64,000 nucleotides of DNA, taken from NCBI RefSeq assembly GCF_022374935.2, contig NZ_CP092430.2:3596001-3660000 (forward strand), read 5' to 3'. The position numbers were made by a program, and so were the translations under genes. The DNA comes from Mycolicibacter virginiensis (lineage in GTDB: Bacteria > Actinomycetota > Actinomycetes > Mycobacteriales > Mycobacteriaceae). The notes beneath the pieces are model-generated. The model was not told the origin of the DNA and did no database searches. It saw nothing but the letters and a program-made list of their open reading frames with translations. Positions 16,860 through 24,194 of this stretch are shown here, piece by piece (the first letter of the stretch is position 1; every line of letters begins with the position of its first letter).

Positions 16860-17891
16860 ATGAATTGGGGGGCCGGGTTCGGGGCGACAGCTCTCGGCTT
16901 GCTTGCCTGCGCCGGCTGCGCGGCGCCGGTCTCGCAGAGTGCGCCGCAAGCCGTCTCGGTACCGGTGCGGGTGCCGCTGCACTCCCCCGTGTGGTCGTAT
17001 GCCACCGGGGCGCTGCTCGCGCTCACCGACGACGGGCGATTGGCGGCGGTCGATCACCCCGCCCGCCCCCGCGAAGCGGCCACCCGGTTGTCGGAACCAC
17101 TCGGCGCCGGACGCAACGTTCAGATCAGCCGCGCCGACGATCGGACCGTGTTCGTGCCGCAGCCCGCACGCGCGCGTGTTGCAGCGGTCGAGTTGACCGG
17201 CCTGCGGCAAGTCGGCGACATCGATGCCGGTCCGGCGCCGACCATGCTGGCCGAAGATTCGGGGATGCGGGTGCTGCTCGCGTTGTCCGCCGACGGCACG
17301 ACGGTAACCCCGGTCGAGGAGTACGGCCTGCGGAAGCTGCCCGGCGCCCGGGTGACCGCGGGCCCCACCGGCGCTATCGACGGCGCCAACCGCGGGCGCA
17401 CCATCGAGTACCACGTCTACGGGCCGGGCGGGCTTTCGTACTACAAGGGCTCGTCGTCGCCGCCGGAGCAACGCGGTCATTACGACGCAAGAGTTCTCGT
17501 GGCCGCGGGTGACGGCGCGGCGGCAGGCCGGGTCTATCTGGCCGACGCGCGCGGCGACACCCTCTACGCCGTCGAGTCCGCGCGCGGCGGGCACGGTCTG
17601 CAGGTCGTGGGACGCTCGCCGGTCGCCTCCCCGATCCGCTACCTGGGTTCCGACGACACCCGCGTGTACGCCGGCACCGACACCGGCGTAACCGTTTTCG
17701 AGTCGGCGACTTTCACCGGCTATCCACACGCCAGCATTCCGGTGCTGGGTGTCCTTGACTACCGGGCCGGTCTACCGTCCGGGCCGGCCCGGTCCGCCCC
17801 CCTGTCCGGCATGGCGATCGGCCCCGACCGGATATACCTGACCCTTCGGGGCCAGCCGGTCTTGGTCAGCGTCACCAAACCGCCACTATGA
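16860..17891 (+). CDS. Putative lipoprotein with beta-propeller-like repeats
   Basis: 343 aa, not recognised as a named family. The N-terminus is a lipoprotein signal: LGLLACAGC offers the lipobox LLA-C. The rest is rich in short beta-strand repeats with G-(R/A)-V-Y-L-A-D-A-R-G-D patterns (AGRVYLADARGDTLYAVES; RVYAGTDTGVTVFE), as in quinoprotein- or NHL-like propellers. It is probably an extracytoplasmic binding or scaffold protein. The next gene starts in a 4-base overlap. The likely leaderless SigF-type promoter suggests stress control. Confidence 0.75.
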   Translation: MNWGAGFGATALGLLACAGCAAPVSQSAPQAVSVPVRVPLHSPVWSYATGALLALTDDGRLAAVDHPARPREAATRLSEPLGAGRNVQISRADDRTVFVPQPARARVAAVELTGLRQVGDIDAGPAPTMLAEDSGMRVLLALSADGTTVTPVEEYGLRKLPGARVTAGPTGAIDGANRGRTIEYHVYGPGGLSYYKGSSSPPEQRGHYDARVLVAAGDGAAAGRVYLADARGDTLYAVESARGGHGLQVVGRSPVASPIRYLGSDDTRVYAGTDTGVTVFESATFTGYPHASIPVLGVLDYRAGLPSGPARSAPLSGMAIGPDRIYLTLRGQPVLVSVTKPPL

Positions 17892-18175
17892 GGATCAGCA
17901 TCGACGACGATGTTGCGGTGCTCACCGAGCAGCTGCGCGCGCTTCAGGATCTGGGGCAGCGCAGCACAGTCGACGACGAACAGATCTACGACCTGAGCAT
18001 CCGGTGGGGCACCGCGATGGCCGGGCGGCTGCGCCGACTGGTGTATTACCACACCCGTGGCCTGCTCGACGACGACGCTGAGCGCCGCTTTGCGGTGGTC
18101 TGCGACGAGCTACGCGATGTGGCGGACCTGGTGGAGCGATTCGATCTGGCCCGTCCCGACCTGACCGCTGAATGA
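17888..18175 (+). CDS. Small acidic helical protein of unknown function
   Basis: 95 aa, not recognised. Helical, charged, without signal or membrane segment; repeated Asp/Arg pattern (LRALQDLGQRSTVDDEQIYD, CDELRDVADLVERFDL). It begins in an ATGA overlap with the lipoprotein gene and is thus translated with it. It ends 22 bases before the convergent zinc-ribbon gene. Confidence 0.72.
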   Translation: MRISIDDDVAVLTEQLRALQDLGQRSTVDDEQIYDLSIRWGTAMAGRLRRLVYYHTRGLLDDDAERRFAVVCDELRDVADLVERFDLARPDLTAE

Positions 18176-18196
18176 GTCTGCGTCCACGCCGGGGAG

Positions 18197-18463
18197 CTAG
18201 CCGAGGAATTCCTTGTAGCGCAGCCGAATCGCGGTTCGTGGCTGGCGGCAGGAGGGATCACGGCAGGTCAGTGCGACGAGGTAGGCGTCGTCGTCTTCAT
18301 CAAGGAACAAGAAGCCGAGGTACAGCGCCTGCCCCACCGTGAAATCGGTTCCACCGCAGGCCGCGCAATGTCCGCCGCGCACCGTGACCAGTTCCGACAC
18401 CCGAGCGCTGGCGATCTCACTCAGATCGGTCAGTTCCGGGCGCGCATCGACGATTGCGGTCAC
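18197..18463 (-). CDS. Small protein with four-Cys zinc-ribbon-like motif
   Basis: 88 aa from a GTG at 18463 that directly follows the stop of the molybdo-oxidoreductase gene, with GGAGAG upstream. Two Cys pairs, HCAACGG and CRDPSC, could bind zinc or iron. The sequence between them is FLFLDEDDDAYLVALTC. No known family assigned. Position as last gene of the redox operon suggests an accessory or assembly role. Confidence 0.72.
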   Translation of the reverse strand: MTAIVDARPELTDLSEIASARVSELVTVRGGHCAACGGTDFTVGQALYLGFLFLDEDDDAYLVALTCRDPSCRQPRTAIRLRYKEFLG

Positions 18464-18464
18464 G

Positions 18465-19952
18465 TCAGATCTCTCCGTCCATGCCGTAGAAGACGTTGTC
18501 CTCGCGCCAGCCACCGCGCCCCTTCCCGATATGGGCATAGTCGTCGACGAACTCGATCTGGTTGATCCACTTGGCCATTTTGAAACCGACCTGGGTCTCG
18601 GCCCGCAGCCGCAGGGGCGCGCCGTGCTTGATCGGCAGCGGCTGGCCGTTCATCGCATAGGCCAACAGCATCTGCGGCTTATGGGCCAGCTTGAGATCGA
18701 GTACCTCGTAGAACTGCCCCCCGCCTTCCGCGCTCGGCTCGTCGGTGCTGTTGTCCTGCATGCTCATAAAGCAGATGTAGCGGGCCTGCGGCAATGGCTG
18801 CACCAGGTCCACCAGGGTTCCCAGCGGAAGTCCGGTCCACTCGCCGATCGACGTCCAGCCCTGGACGCAGTTGTGCAGTACCCGCTGAGTCTGCGGCTCG
18901 GCCAGCGCCCGCACCCCAGCCAGATCCAGCGTCATCGGTTGCTCCACCAGCCCGCCGACCCGCAGCCGCCAATCCACGAAATTGTGCACCGCCATCACCT
19001 TGTAGTACTCGGCCGTCGGCGGTTTGCCATTGACACGGTGCTCCGTCGACAGCATGCGCACCGGGTAGTTCTGCCGCGAGTCCAAGCGACGCAGCAGGCC
19101 CTTGCGCGGCACGGCGATCAGGGCGCCAAGAACCCGGCGCACCGACGCCGGGTTGCGCTGACTCCACACCGTCGCCGCGACATGGACGGCGATGATCGCC
19201 GCGATGATGAGCAACGACAGCGCGGTCGCGAAATACAGGTTGCGAACCGACCCGAAGATCATCAACGCCGTCAGCCGGCCCCAACCCCAGAAGAAGACCA
19301 TCGCCAGATGGACCACGATGAACACCACGAACGCAATCAGGCCGAGGAAGTGCAGGCTGCGGGCAGCCTGCCGGCCGCCGAACAGCCGCACATACCACGG
19401 GAAGCGTGCCTCGATCGCCGGTGATTGCGCGGCCCCGGTGAGGATCTGAAATGGTGCCAGTACGAAGATCACCGCGGCATAGGTCAGCTTCTGAATGGCG
19501 TCCAGCGGTTCGCCCGGCAGCAGCGGAGGCAGATTGAAACTGGCGTAGGTGACGATATCGTTCCAGGCCTCGGCGAAGATCGACCAGGAATAGGGCCAGT
19601 ACCGGTGCCACTGACCGGTCGCGAAAAGCGATATGTAGTAAGACGTTCCGAGCAGAATCCAGCCGATGACCGCAGCGAAGTGCCAATGGCGGCCCATGCC
19701 CAGCTCACGATGGCCAGGCAGCGCGATCAAGGGGTGATAGTCCTCCTCCTCGTCCAGGGTGTCGTAGAGCTTGTTGGTGGGCATCACTTTGCGGGTGAAG
19801 CGGGCCCACTCCGTTCCGGGAGCGCTGTCCACGCGCCAGTACAGCTTTGGATGGGTGGACAAGATCTCGAAGCCGCTGCGTAGCAGCAGGGTCAGGAATA
19901 AGACGTTGAGCCAGTGGTCAATCCGCAGCCAGGCCGGATAGTTGAGCAGCAT
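18465..19952 (-). CDS. Cytochrome b561-like membrane domain fused to molybdopterin oxidoreductase
   Basis: 495 aa. Residues about 1-260 hold at least five hydrophobic helices with His candidates for haem b (LRIDHWLNVLFLTLLLRSG, MGRHWHFAAVIGW, RSLHFLGLIAFVVFIVVHLA). Residues about 300-480 are a sulfite-oxidase-type Mo-MPT domain with the Mo-ligand Cys in LHNCVQGWTSIGEWTG and the C-terminal WINQIEFVD. The catalytic domain is thus tied directly to a haem membrane anchor, comparable to MsrPQ/YedYZ but fused in the reverse order (membrane part first). No Tat signal is seen. Its start overlaps the previous stop by 1 base. Confidence 0.87.
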   Translation of the reverse strand: MLLNYPAWLRIDHWLNVLFLTLLLRSGFEILSTHPKLYWRVDSAPGTEWARFTRKVMPTNKLYDTLDEEEDYHPLIALPGHRELGMGRHWHFAAVIGWILLGTSYYISLFATGQWHRYWPYSWSIFAEAWNDIVTYASFNLPPLLPGEPLDAIQKLTYAAVIFVLAPFQILTGAAQSPAIEARFPWYVRLFGGRQAARSLHFLGLIAFVVFIVVHLAMVFFWGWGRLTALMIFGSVRNLYFATALSLLIIAAIIAVHVAATVWSQRNPASVRRVLGALIAVPRKGLLRRLDSRQNYPVRMLSTEHRVNGKPPTAEYYKVMAVHNFVDWRLRVGGLVEQPMTLDLAGVRALAEPQTQRVLHNCVQGWTSIGEWTGLPLGTLVDLVQPLPQARYICFMSMQDNSTDEPSAEGGGQFYEVLDLKLAHKPQMLLAYAMNGQPLPIKHGAPLRLRAETQVGFKMAKWINQIEFVDDYAHIGKGRGGWREDNVFYGMDGEI

Positions 19953-20380
19953 CAGTCATACCAGCCCCTGCGCTGTCCGAACGCCACATTGACCCCGAAC
20001 AGCACTGTCAGATACAGCCCGAGGAAGGCCGCCGCGCAGGCCAGCGCCAGGTTTCCCGGAGCCAGATCCCATCGCCCGGTCATCGCCGACAGGCCCGGCA
20101 GGCTCACCATTCGGCTGATGGGATAGCCGATCAGGAATGTCGTGCACAGGATGCCGCCCGCCACCCACCCCGCGGCCGGCACAATATCGTCGGCGTCGAT
20201 CCAGGTAGTGCCGGCGGAGACGACACAGCCGATGATCATCACGGCGCAGTACGCCGCGAAATAGCCGGGACGGTGCACTGCGGTGGCCAGCACGTAGGCG
20301 TGCAGGCTCGCCAAGCCCAGCAGCGCGGCGTCGGCGGCCAGCGTCACCGTCCGCGGCAGGTTGAAGGCGATGCCGCTCAT
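19952..20380 (-). CDS. Integral membrane protein of the redox operon
   Basis: 142 aa with four to five predicted helices (LAADAALLGLASLHAYVLAT, YFAAYCAVMIIGCVVSAG, LALACAAAFLGLYLTVLFGV). Not recognised as a named family. The start overlaps the Rieske stop (ATGA), and its stop shares a base with the start of the cytochrome b561-Mo gene, so it is probably a membrane subunit of one complex with those two. Confidence 0.78.
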   Translation of the reverse strand: MSGIAFNLPRTVTLAADAALLGLASLHAYVLATAVHRPGYFAAYCAVMIIGCVVSAGTTWIDADDIVPAAGWVAGGILCTTFLIGYPISRMVSLPGLSAMTGRWDLAPGNLALACAAAFLGLYLTVLFGVNVAFGQRRGWYD

Positions 20381-21264
20381 TGGGGGTCTAACCTGCGCAC
20401 TTCGATGCGACCACCGACCTCGCGACACCGCAGCGCCGGTTGACCGCCGGTGGCCGGCCCACGCAGCAGCGTCCCGTCGCACATGTCGAACCGTGAGCCG
20501 TGGCATGAACAGGTCACCACGGTTCCGTCGAGTTCCCCCTTGCTCAACAGACAGCCGCGGTGTCCGCAGCGGTCGTGGATGGCCAACACCTGCCCGGCGT
20601 AGCGAACCAGCAGCACCGGTGTGCCATCGACATCCGCCGAATGAAGTTGCCCGTCAGCCAGTTCGGTGCTGTCGAGCACCGGAGTCCAGCCGTCAGGGCC
20701 GGGGTCGAAGACGGTCTGGTTGACTCCTACACCGCGGGTATAAGCCAGGTGGCCACCGAGGTAGCCGCCAAAACTCAGCGTGATGGCGCCGCCGAGACCG
20801 AGCAGTGTCGCAGCCAACCGCCGGCCCCGAAGCCGGTTCGCCAACGACGCGCCGTACATCAGCAATGCACCCGAGTTAGCCCCGGCATGCACCAGGCCGA
20901 CCCGCCGGGACGCTTCATCGGACAGCTCGGTGTCCGCCCAGTCGCTGATACCGGTGACGGCTGTCGGGGCGAACGCGGCGATGCCGACCGCAGTCAGGCG
21001 GTTGGCCGCGGCCGCACCGGCACGCGGAGCCAGCACGTCCAGCAGTAATGCCGACAAGAAGGCACCGATGACCAGATCGGTCAGCGGCGGATGCGCCGGA
21101 TGCCCCAGGCTGGTTCCGCTGATGAGGTCTTTGAGCTTGCCCTGCCCGGTCAACCGGCGCACCCGAGCGGCGAGCAACTGCGCCGGCCCGTCCAAGGCAC
21201 TCGAGCGCTCCAGGCCTTCAGTCAAGTGGCCGGCCAATGCCGTGGTGTTCGATTGCTTCGGCAT
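20377..21264 (-). CDS. Rieske [2Fe-2S] protein with DUF2231-like membrane domain
   Basis: 295 aa. The N-terminal part (about residues 50-170) has DUF2231-type helices (GHPAHPPLTDLVIGAFLSAL, IAAFAPTAVTGISDWAD). The C-terminal part (about 195-290) is a Rieske domain with both cluster motifs, CGHRGC and CSCHGSRF. It can carry electrons at the membrane. It heads the three tightly overlapped redox genes, likely passing electrons between the quinone pool, the haem b domain and the Mo centre. Related in its Rieske part to the C-terminus of the oxidoreductase at 27283-28788. Confidence 0.88.
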   Translation of the reverse strand: MPKQSNTTALAGHLTEGLERSSALDGPAQLLAARVRRLTGQGKLKDLISGTSLGHPAHPPLTDLVIGAFLSALLLDVLAPRAGAAAANRLTAVGIAAFAPTAVTGISDWADTELSDEASRRVGLVHAGANSGALLMYGASLANRLRGRRLAATLLGLGGAITLSFGGYLGGHLAYTRGVGVNQTVFDPGPDGWTPVLDSTELADGQLHSADVDGTPVLLVRYAGQVLAIHDRCGHRGCLLSKGELDGTVVTCSCHGSRFDMCDGTLLRGPATGGQPALRCREVGGRIEVRRLDPQ

Positions 21265-21279
21265 CGGGAATCTCCGATC

Positions 21280-21819
21280 TCACTGCTGGGCCATCTGCTG
21301 GGCTTTCGCGTAGACCAGCTGCAGGAAATCAGCGCCCGCGAGCGCGCTGAACGTACCCGCGACCAGCCGGGTCGGCCTCGGGGCCAGTACCAGCCCGGCG
21401 GCGAACGCGGTGACCACCCACATGTCCAGACAGAAAGGACACGTCAACAGCTCCCCCAAGCTGTGACGCAACGCGCTCGAGTGCCTGGTCTCCTCCATCA
21501 CCTCTGCGGGGCCGCCGGTGCCCGCGTAGTGGGCAAACGGCGCGCGCAGCGGGCTGGTCACCGCGTCCTTTGTCAAAGTTCTGGACAGTTTGTGGGTACC
21601 GAGAGTCACCGTCAGCAGGTCTGCCGTTCTCCAGCCTTGCGGCAGACGGCGACCGGTGGCCGCGGCGGCCACGGTTACCGCCGCGACCAACCCGCCGTAG
21701 ACCAGCAGCACCATCACGTAGCCCCCCAGCGGACGCGGGTTGTCGCCGCGGTACGCGTCGGCTTCCCGCTTGGCCGCGTCCGCGATAGTGCTGCCGGCCC
21801 CGGTCGATTGAGCCATCAC
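21280..21819 (-). CDS. DUF1360 family membrane protein
   Basis: 179 aa with three to four helices and the DUF1360 hallmarks: RTADLLTVTLGTHKLSRTLTKDAVTSPLRAPF split over the first cytoplasmic loop, and LLTCPFCLDMWV with two Cys. Function of the family is unknown; relatives include spore and general stress proteins of Gram-positive bacteria. The GTG at 21819 abuts the stop of the MHB gene; ATG 21816 is equally possible. It lies 15 bases before the Rieske gene. Confidence 0.83.
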   Translation of the reverse strand: MMAQSTGAGSTIADAAKREADAYRGDNPRPLGGYVMVLLVYGGLVAAVTVAAAATGRRLPQGWRTADLLTVTLGTHKLSRTLTKDAVTSPLRAPFAHYAGTGGPAEVMEETRHSSALRHSLGELLTCPFCLDMWVVTAFAAGLVLAPRPTRLVAGTFSALAGADFLQLVYAKAQQMAQQ

Positions 21820-22263
21820 TCAGTACTTGTCACAGGTCTTGGCGATGGGCCCGACCAGGTTGACGTACTGCGCCGCCTCCGGCACCCCCTGGGCCTGCTC
21901 GAGCATCTGCTCGCGCTGCGGCGGCGGTGCGGCGAGGAAGTTCTGCAGGAACGACTGCGCCATGGGTGCCGCGTTGAATTGTGCTGCGGCGTCCGGTGAT
22001 TGCGCGTTCATTGCCGCCACCACCTGGGAATAGCTGCACGTCGTGTTCACCGCGGGGTTCTGCGACCACTGGCCGGGTTGTACCGGCTGCCCCGGTTGGG
22101 CCGGCTGGCCTGGTTGGGCCGGCTGTCCGGGCTGGGCCGGCTGGCCCGGTTGAGCTGGCTGGGTCGGCTGGCCCGGTACGGCGTTTGCCAGCCCCGTGCC
22201 ACTCGCCAACGCCAGCGCCATGCCGCCGGCCGCGGCAAGCCTGGCCAAAGACGTTGTGATCAT
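21820..22263 (-). CDS. Secreted haemophore-like (MHB domain) protein with PGQPAQ repeats
   Basis: 147 aa. Signal peptide about residues 1-28 (ending GLANA), then a Pro/Gln/Gly tandem stretch of PGQPAQ units (about residues 30-63), then the MHB haem-binding-type helical domain: NTTCSYSQVVAAMNAQSP, FLQNFLAAPPPQREQML, VGPIAKTCDKY, with two Cys at the domain ends. The family resembles Rv0203-type haem carriers, though haem binding is not shown here. ATG 22263 follows AAGGGGAG. A second copy without the repeats lies at 33224-33559. It is first in the run leading to the redox operon. Confidence 0.85.
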   Translation of the reverse strand: MITTSLARLAAAGGMALALASGTGLANAVPGQPTQPAQPGQPAQPGQPAQPGQPAQPGQPVQPGQWSQNPAVNTTCSYSQVVAAMNAQSPDAAAQFNAAPMAQSFLQNFLAAPPPQREQMLEQAQGVPEAAQYVNLVGPIAKTCDKY

Positions 22264-22361
22264 TGGTTTTCTCCCCTTCAATCCGTCAATTCATGTTTGT
22301 CACATGTTCCGTCGACGACGGCACCGAACTAGGCTTGCCGTTTTCCCCCGCGCTAAACCAC

Positions 22362-22387
22362 GGTTTGCCCGCCGGTTGTAGTGGGTA
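22362..22387 (+). promoter_or_regulatory. SigF-type promoter (exact consensus) for cutinase
   Basis: GGTTT-N16-GGGTA followed by T. The -10 overlaps a possible GTG start at 22381, so transcription beginning about 22395 requires the GTG at 22402 as the start codon. Confidence 0.75.
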
Positions 22388-22401
22388 TCGGACGAAGTGC
22401 T

Positions 22402-23076
22402 GTGATTACTCGGATCCTCACCGCGGTGACCCTGGCTGGGTGGGTGCTGCTGTGTTCGCCCGCCGGCGGCGAGGCGGGCGCCGCTGGCTGCCCCGATGTT
22501 CAGGTGGTGTTCGCTCGCGGCACCGGCGAGGCGCCGGGCGTCGGGTGGATCGGCCAGCAGTTCATCGACGCACTCCGGTGGCGCACCTGGGGTCGCAATG
22601 TGGATGTCTACCCGGTCAACTTTCCGGCGGTACCCGAATTCGGCCCGTCCGCCGCCGGTGTCACCGACGCAGTCGGCCACATCCGCGATATGGCGGCCGG
22701 GTGCCCGAGCACCCAGATGGTCCTCGGCGGATACTCGCGCGGCGCCGCGCTGATGGGGTATGTCACCGAACCGACGGCCGGGGGGCTCGGGGCCGCATTA
22801 CCGCCCGAGGCGGCCGGGCACGTCGCCGCCGTGGCACTGCTGGGAAAGCCGTCGGCGGCGTTCCTGAACTCCATCGGCGCACCGACCGTGACCGTCGGGC
22901 CGGGCTACGCGGCCAAGACGATCGACCTGTGCGCGCCCGGCGATCCGGTCTGCTCGGTGGGCGGCGATGGCGCCGCCCACGGCGCGTACGCGGCAAACGG
23001 CATGACCGCGCAAGCGGCGGACTTCGCCGTCGAACACCTCAAGCCACCCGAAAGTGTTCCAGGTCAGTCTCTTTGA
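22402..23076 (+). CDS. Cutinase-family serine esterase (CULP)
   Basis: 224 aa. Signal peptide about residues 1-27 (ends GEAGAAG), then cutinase motifs: GCPDVQVVFARGTGEAPGVG, nucleophile in VLGGYSRGAALMGY, acid in APGDPVCSVGG and His in GAAHGAYAAN. Paralogue of the enzyme at 11647-12351. Start GTG 22402 is picked from the SigF-type -10, which overlaps the upstream GTG at 22381. The 3' end overlaps the convergent enolase-superfamily gene by 38 bases. Confidence 0.9.
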   Translation: MITRILTAVTLAGWVLLCSPAGGEAGAAGCPDVQVVFARGTGEAPGVGWIGQQFIDALRWRTWGRNVDVYPVNFPAVPEFGPSAAGVTDAVGHIRDMAAGCPSTQMVLGGYSRGAALMGYVTEPTAGGLGAALPPEAAGHVAAVALLGKPSAAFLNSIGAPTVTVGPGYAAKTIDLCAPGDPVCSVGGDGAAHGAYAANGMTAQAADFAVEHLKPPESVPGQSL

Positions 23077-24151
23077 CCGTCAACCCGTGCCCGGCGCAGC
23101 TGCGGTCGGGACGCAGCACGCCGCCCGGCTGCGGACGTAGGACGCCGTCGAAGGCCATACGCTCGATCCGCACGTGGTCGTGGAAATATTCCAGATGACG
23201 CAGATGCCACAGTGCGGTGCCGACGTGCGCGCTGATCTGCGGCGCGCAATGCAATGACAGATCCAAACCACGGGCGTCGCACAACGCTCCCACCTTGAGC
23301 ACTCCGGTGATACCCAAGCAGCGGGTGACATCGGCCTGCAGACAGTCGACGGCACCAGCGTCGAGCATTCGCTGGAAATAGGGCACGTCGTAGCCGTATT
23401 CGCCGGCCGTGATGTCCATGCCCGCCGGACTACGGTTGCGCAGCAGGCGCAAGCCTTCGAGATCGTCGGAGCTGACCGGTTCCTCGAACCAGCTCACCTG
23501 ATGCTCAGCGAAGCGCCCAGCCCAACCCAACGCCTGCTTACGCTGGTAGGCACCGTTGGCGTCGACGAACAACTCGGTGTTGGCGCCGATCGCTCGGCGG
23601 GCCGCCGCCACCCGCGCCGCGTCGACGGCCGGGTCGCGGCCGACCTTCATCTTGACTCGGCCGATGCCCTCTTCGACCCATCCGCCGAGCTGGCGGCACA
23701 AGCGGTTGTCGTCATAGGAGGTGAAGCCCCCGCTGCCGTAGATCGGGGTGACCTCGTGCACCGCTCCCAATGCGACGGTCAACGGTTCGGCCAGCAGCCG
23801 GGCCCGCAGGTCCCACATCGCGATATCGACGGCGGCGATCGCCTCAGCCACCACGCCGGGCCGGCCCAGGTTACGTACCGCGTGCACCATGTCAGCCCAG
23901 CGTGCCGGTGGCACCGTGGCGTCGCCACCGGTGATGACCTCGGTCAGCTCGTCGCGCACCACCGTGGCCGCCGCGGTGCCGGCGTAGGTGTAGCCGGTGC
24001 CGATATGTCCGGCAGCGTGCACCCTCACCAGGACCATCGTGGTCGAGTCCCACACTGCGGTGCCGTCGGATTCCGGGGCGTCGGTGGGAATCGAGTAGGC
24101 GGCGACCTCGAGCGAGTCGACCGGGACCGGCATGCCGCAGGGCAGGCTCAT
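23039..24151 (-). CDS. Enolase-superfamily enzyme (mandelate racemase/muconate lactonizing type)
   Basis: 370 aa. N-terminal capping domain (VAAYSIPTDAPESDGTAVWD) and TIM-barrel with the acid/base Lys in GIGRVKMKVGRDP, metal ligands in LFVDANGAY, SWFEEPVSSDD and TAGEYGYDV, and LSLHCAPQISAHV. The KMK form suggests an acid-sugar dehydratase or racemase; the substrate is unknown. ATG 24151 is used because homology begins there and a GGGTA element lies 12 bases upstream; an ATG at 24196 would overlap the divergent gene. Its 3' end overlaps the cutinase. Confidence 0.85.
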   Translation of the reverse strand: MSLPCGMPVPVDSLEVAAYSIPTDAPESDGTAVWDSTTMVLVRVHAAGHIGTGYTYAGTAAATVVRDELTEVITGGDATVPPARWADMVHAVRNLGRPGVVAEAIAAVDIAMWDLRARLLAEPLTVALGAVHEVTPIYGSGGFTSYDDNRLCRQLGGWVEEGIGRVKMKVGRDPAVDAARVAAARRAIGANTELFVDANGAYQRKQALGWAGRFAEHQVSWFEEPVSSDDLEGLRLLRNRSPAGMDITAGEYGYDVPYFQRMLDAGAVDCLQADVTRCLGITGVLKVGALCDARGLDLSLHCAPQISAHVGTALWHLRHLEYFHDHVRIERMAFDGVLRPQPGGVLRPDRSCAGHGLTVKETDLEHFRVA

Positions 24152-24162
24152 GAATCGGTGAC

Positions 24163-24184
24163 TACCCGCGCGCGGCGGCGGGTA
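24163..24184. promoter_or_regulatory. Divergent promoter candidate (paired GGGTA elements)
   Basis: TACCCGC-N8-GCGGGTA is an inverted repeat giving one GGGTA on each strand. Each lies about 11 bases before a start codon (24151 minus, 24195 plus). No good GGTTT -35 is seen on either side, so these are weaker than the other SigF-type sites or could be an operator. Confidence 0.35.
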
Positions 24185-24194
24185 TGCATCTGCC

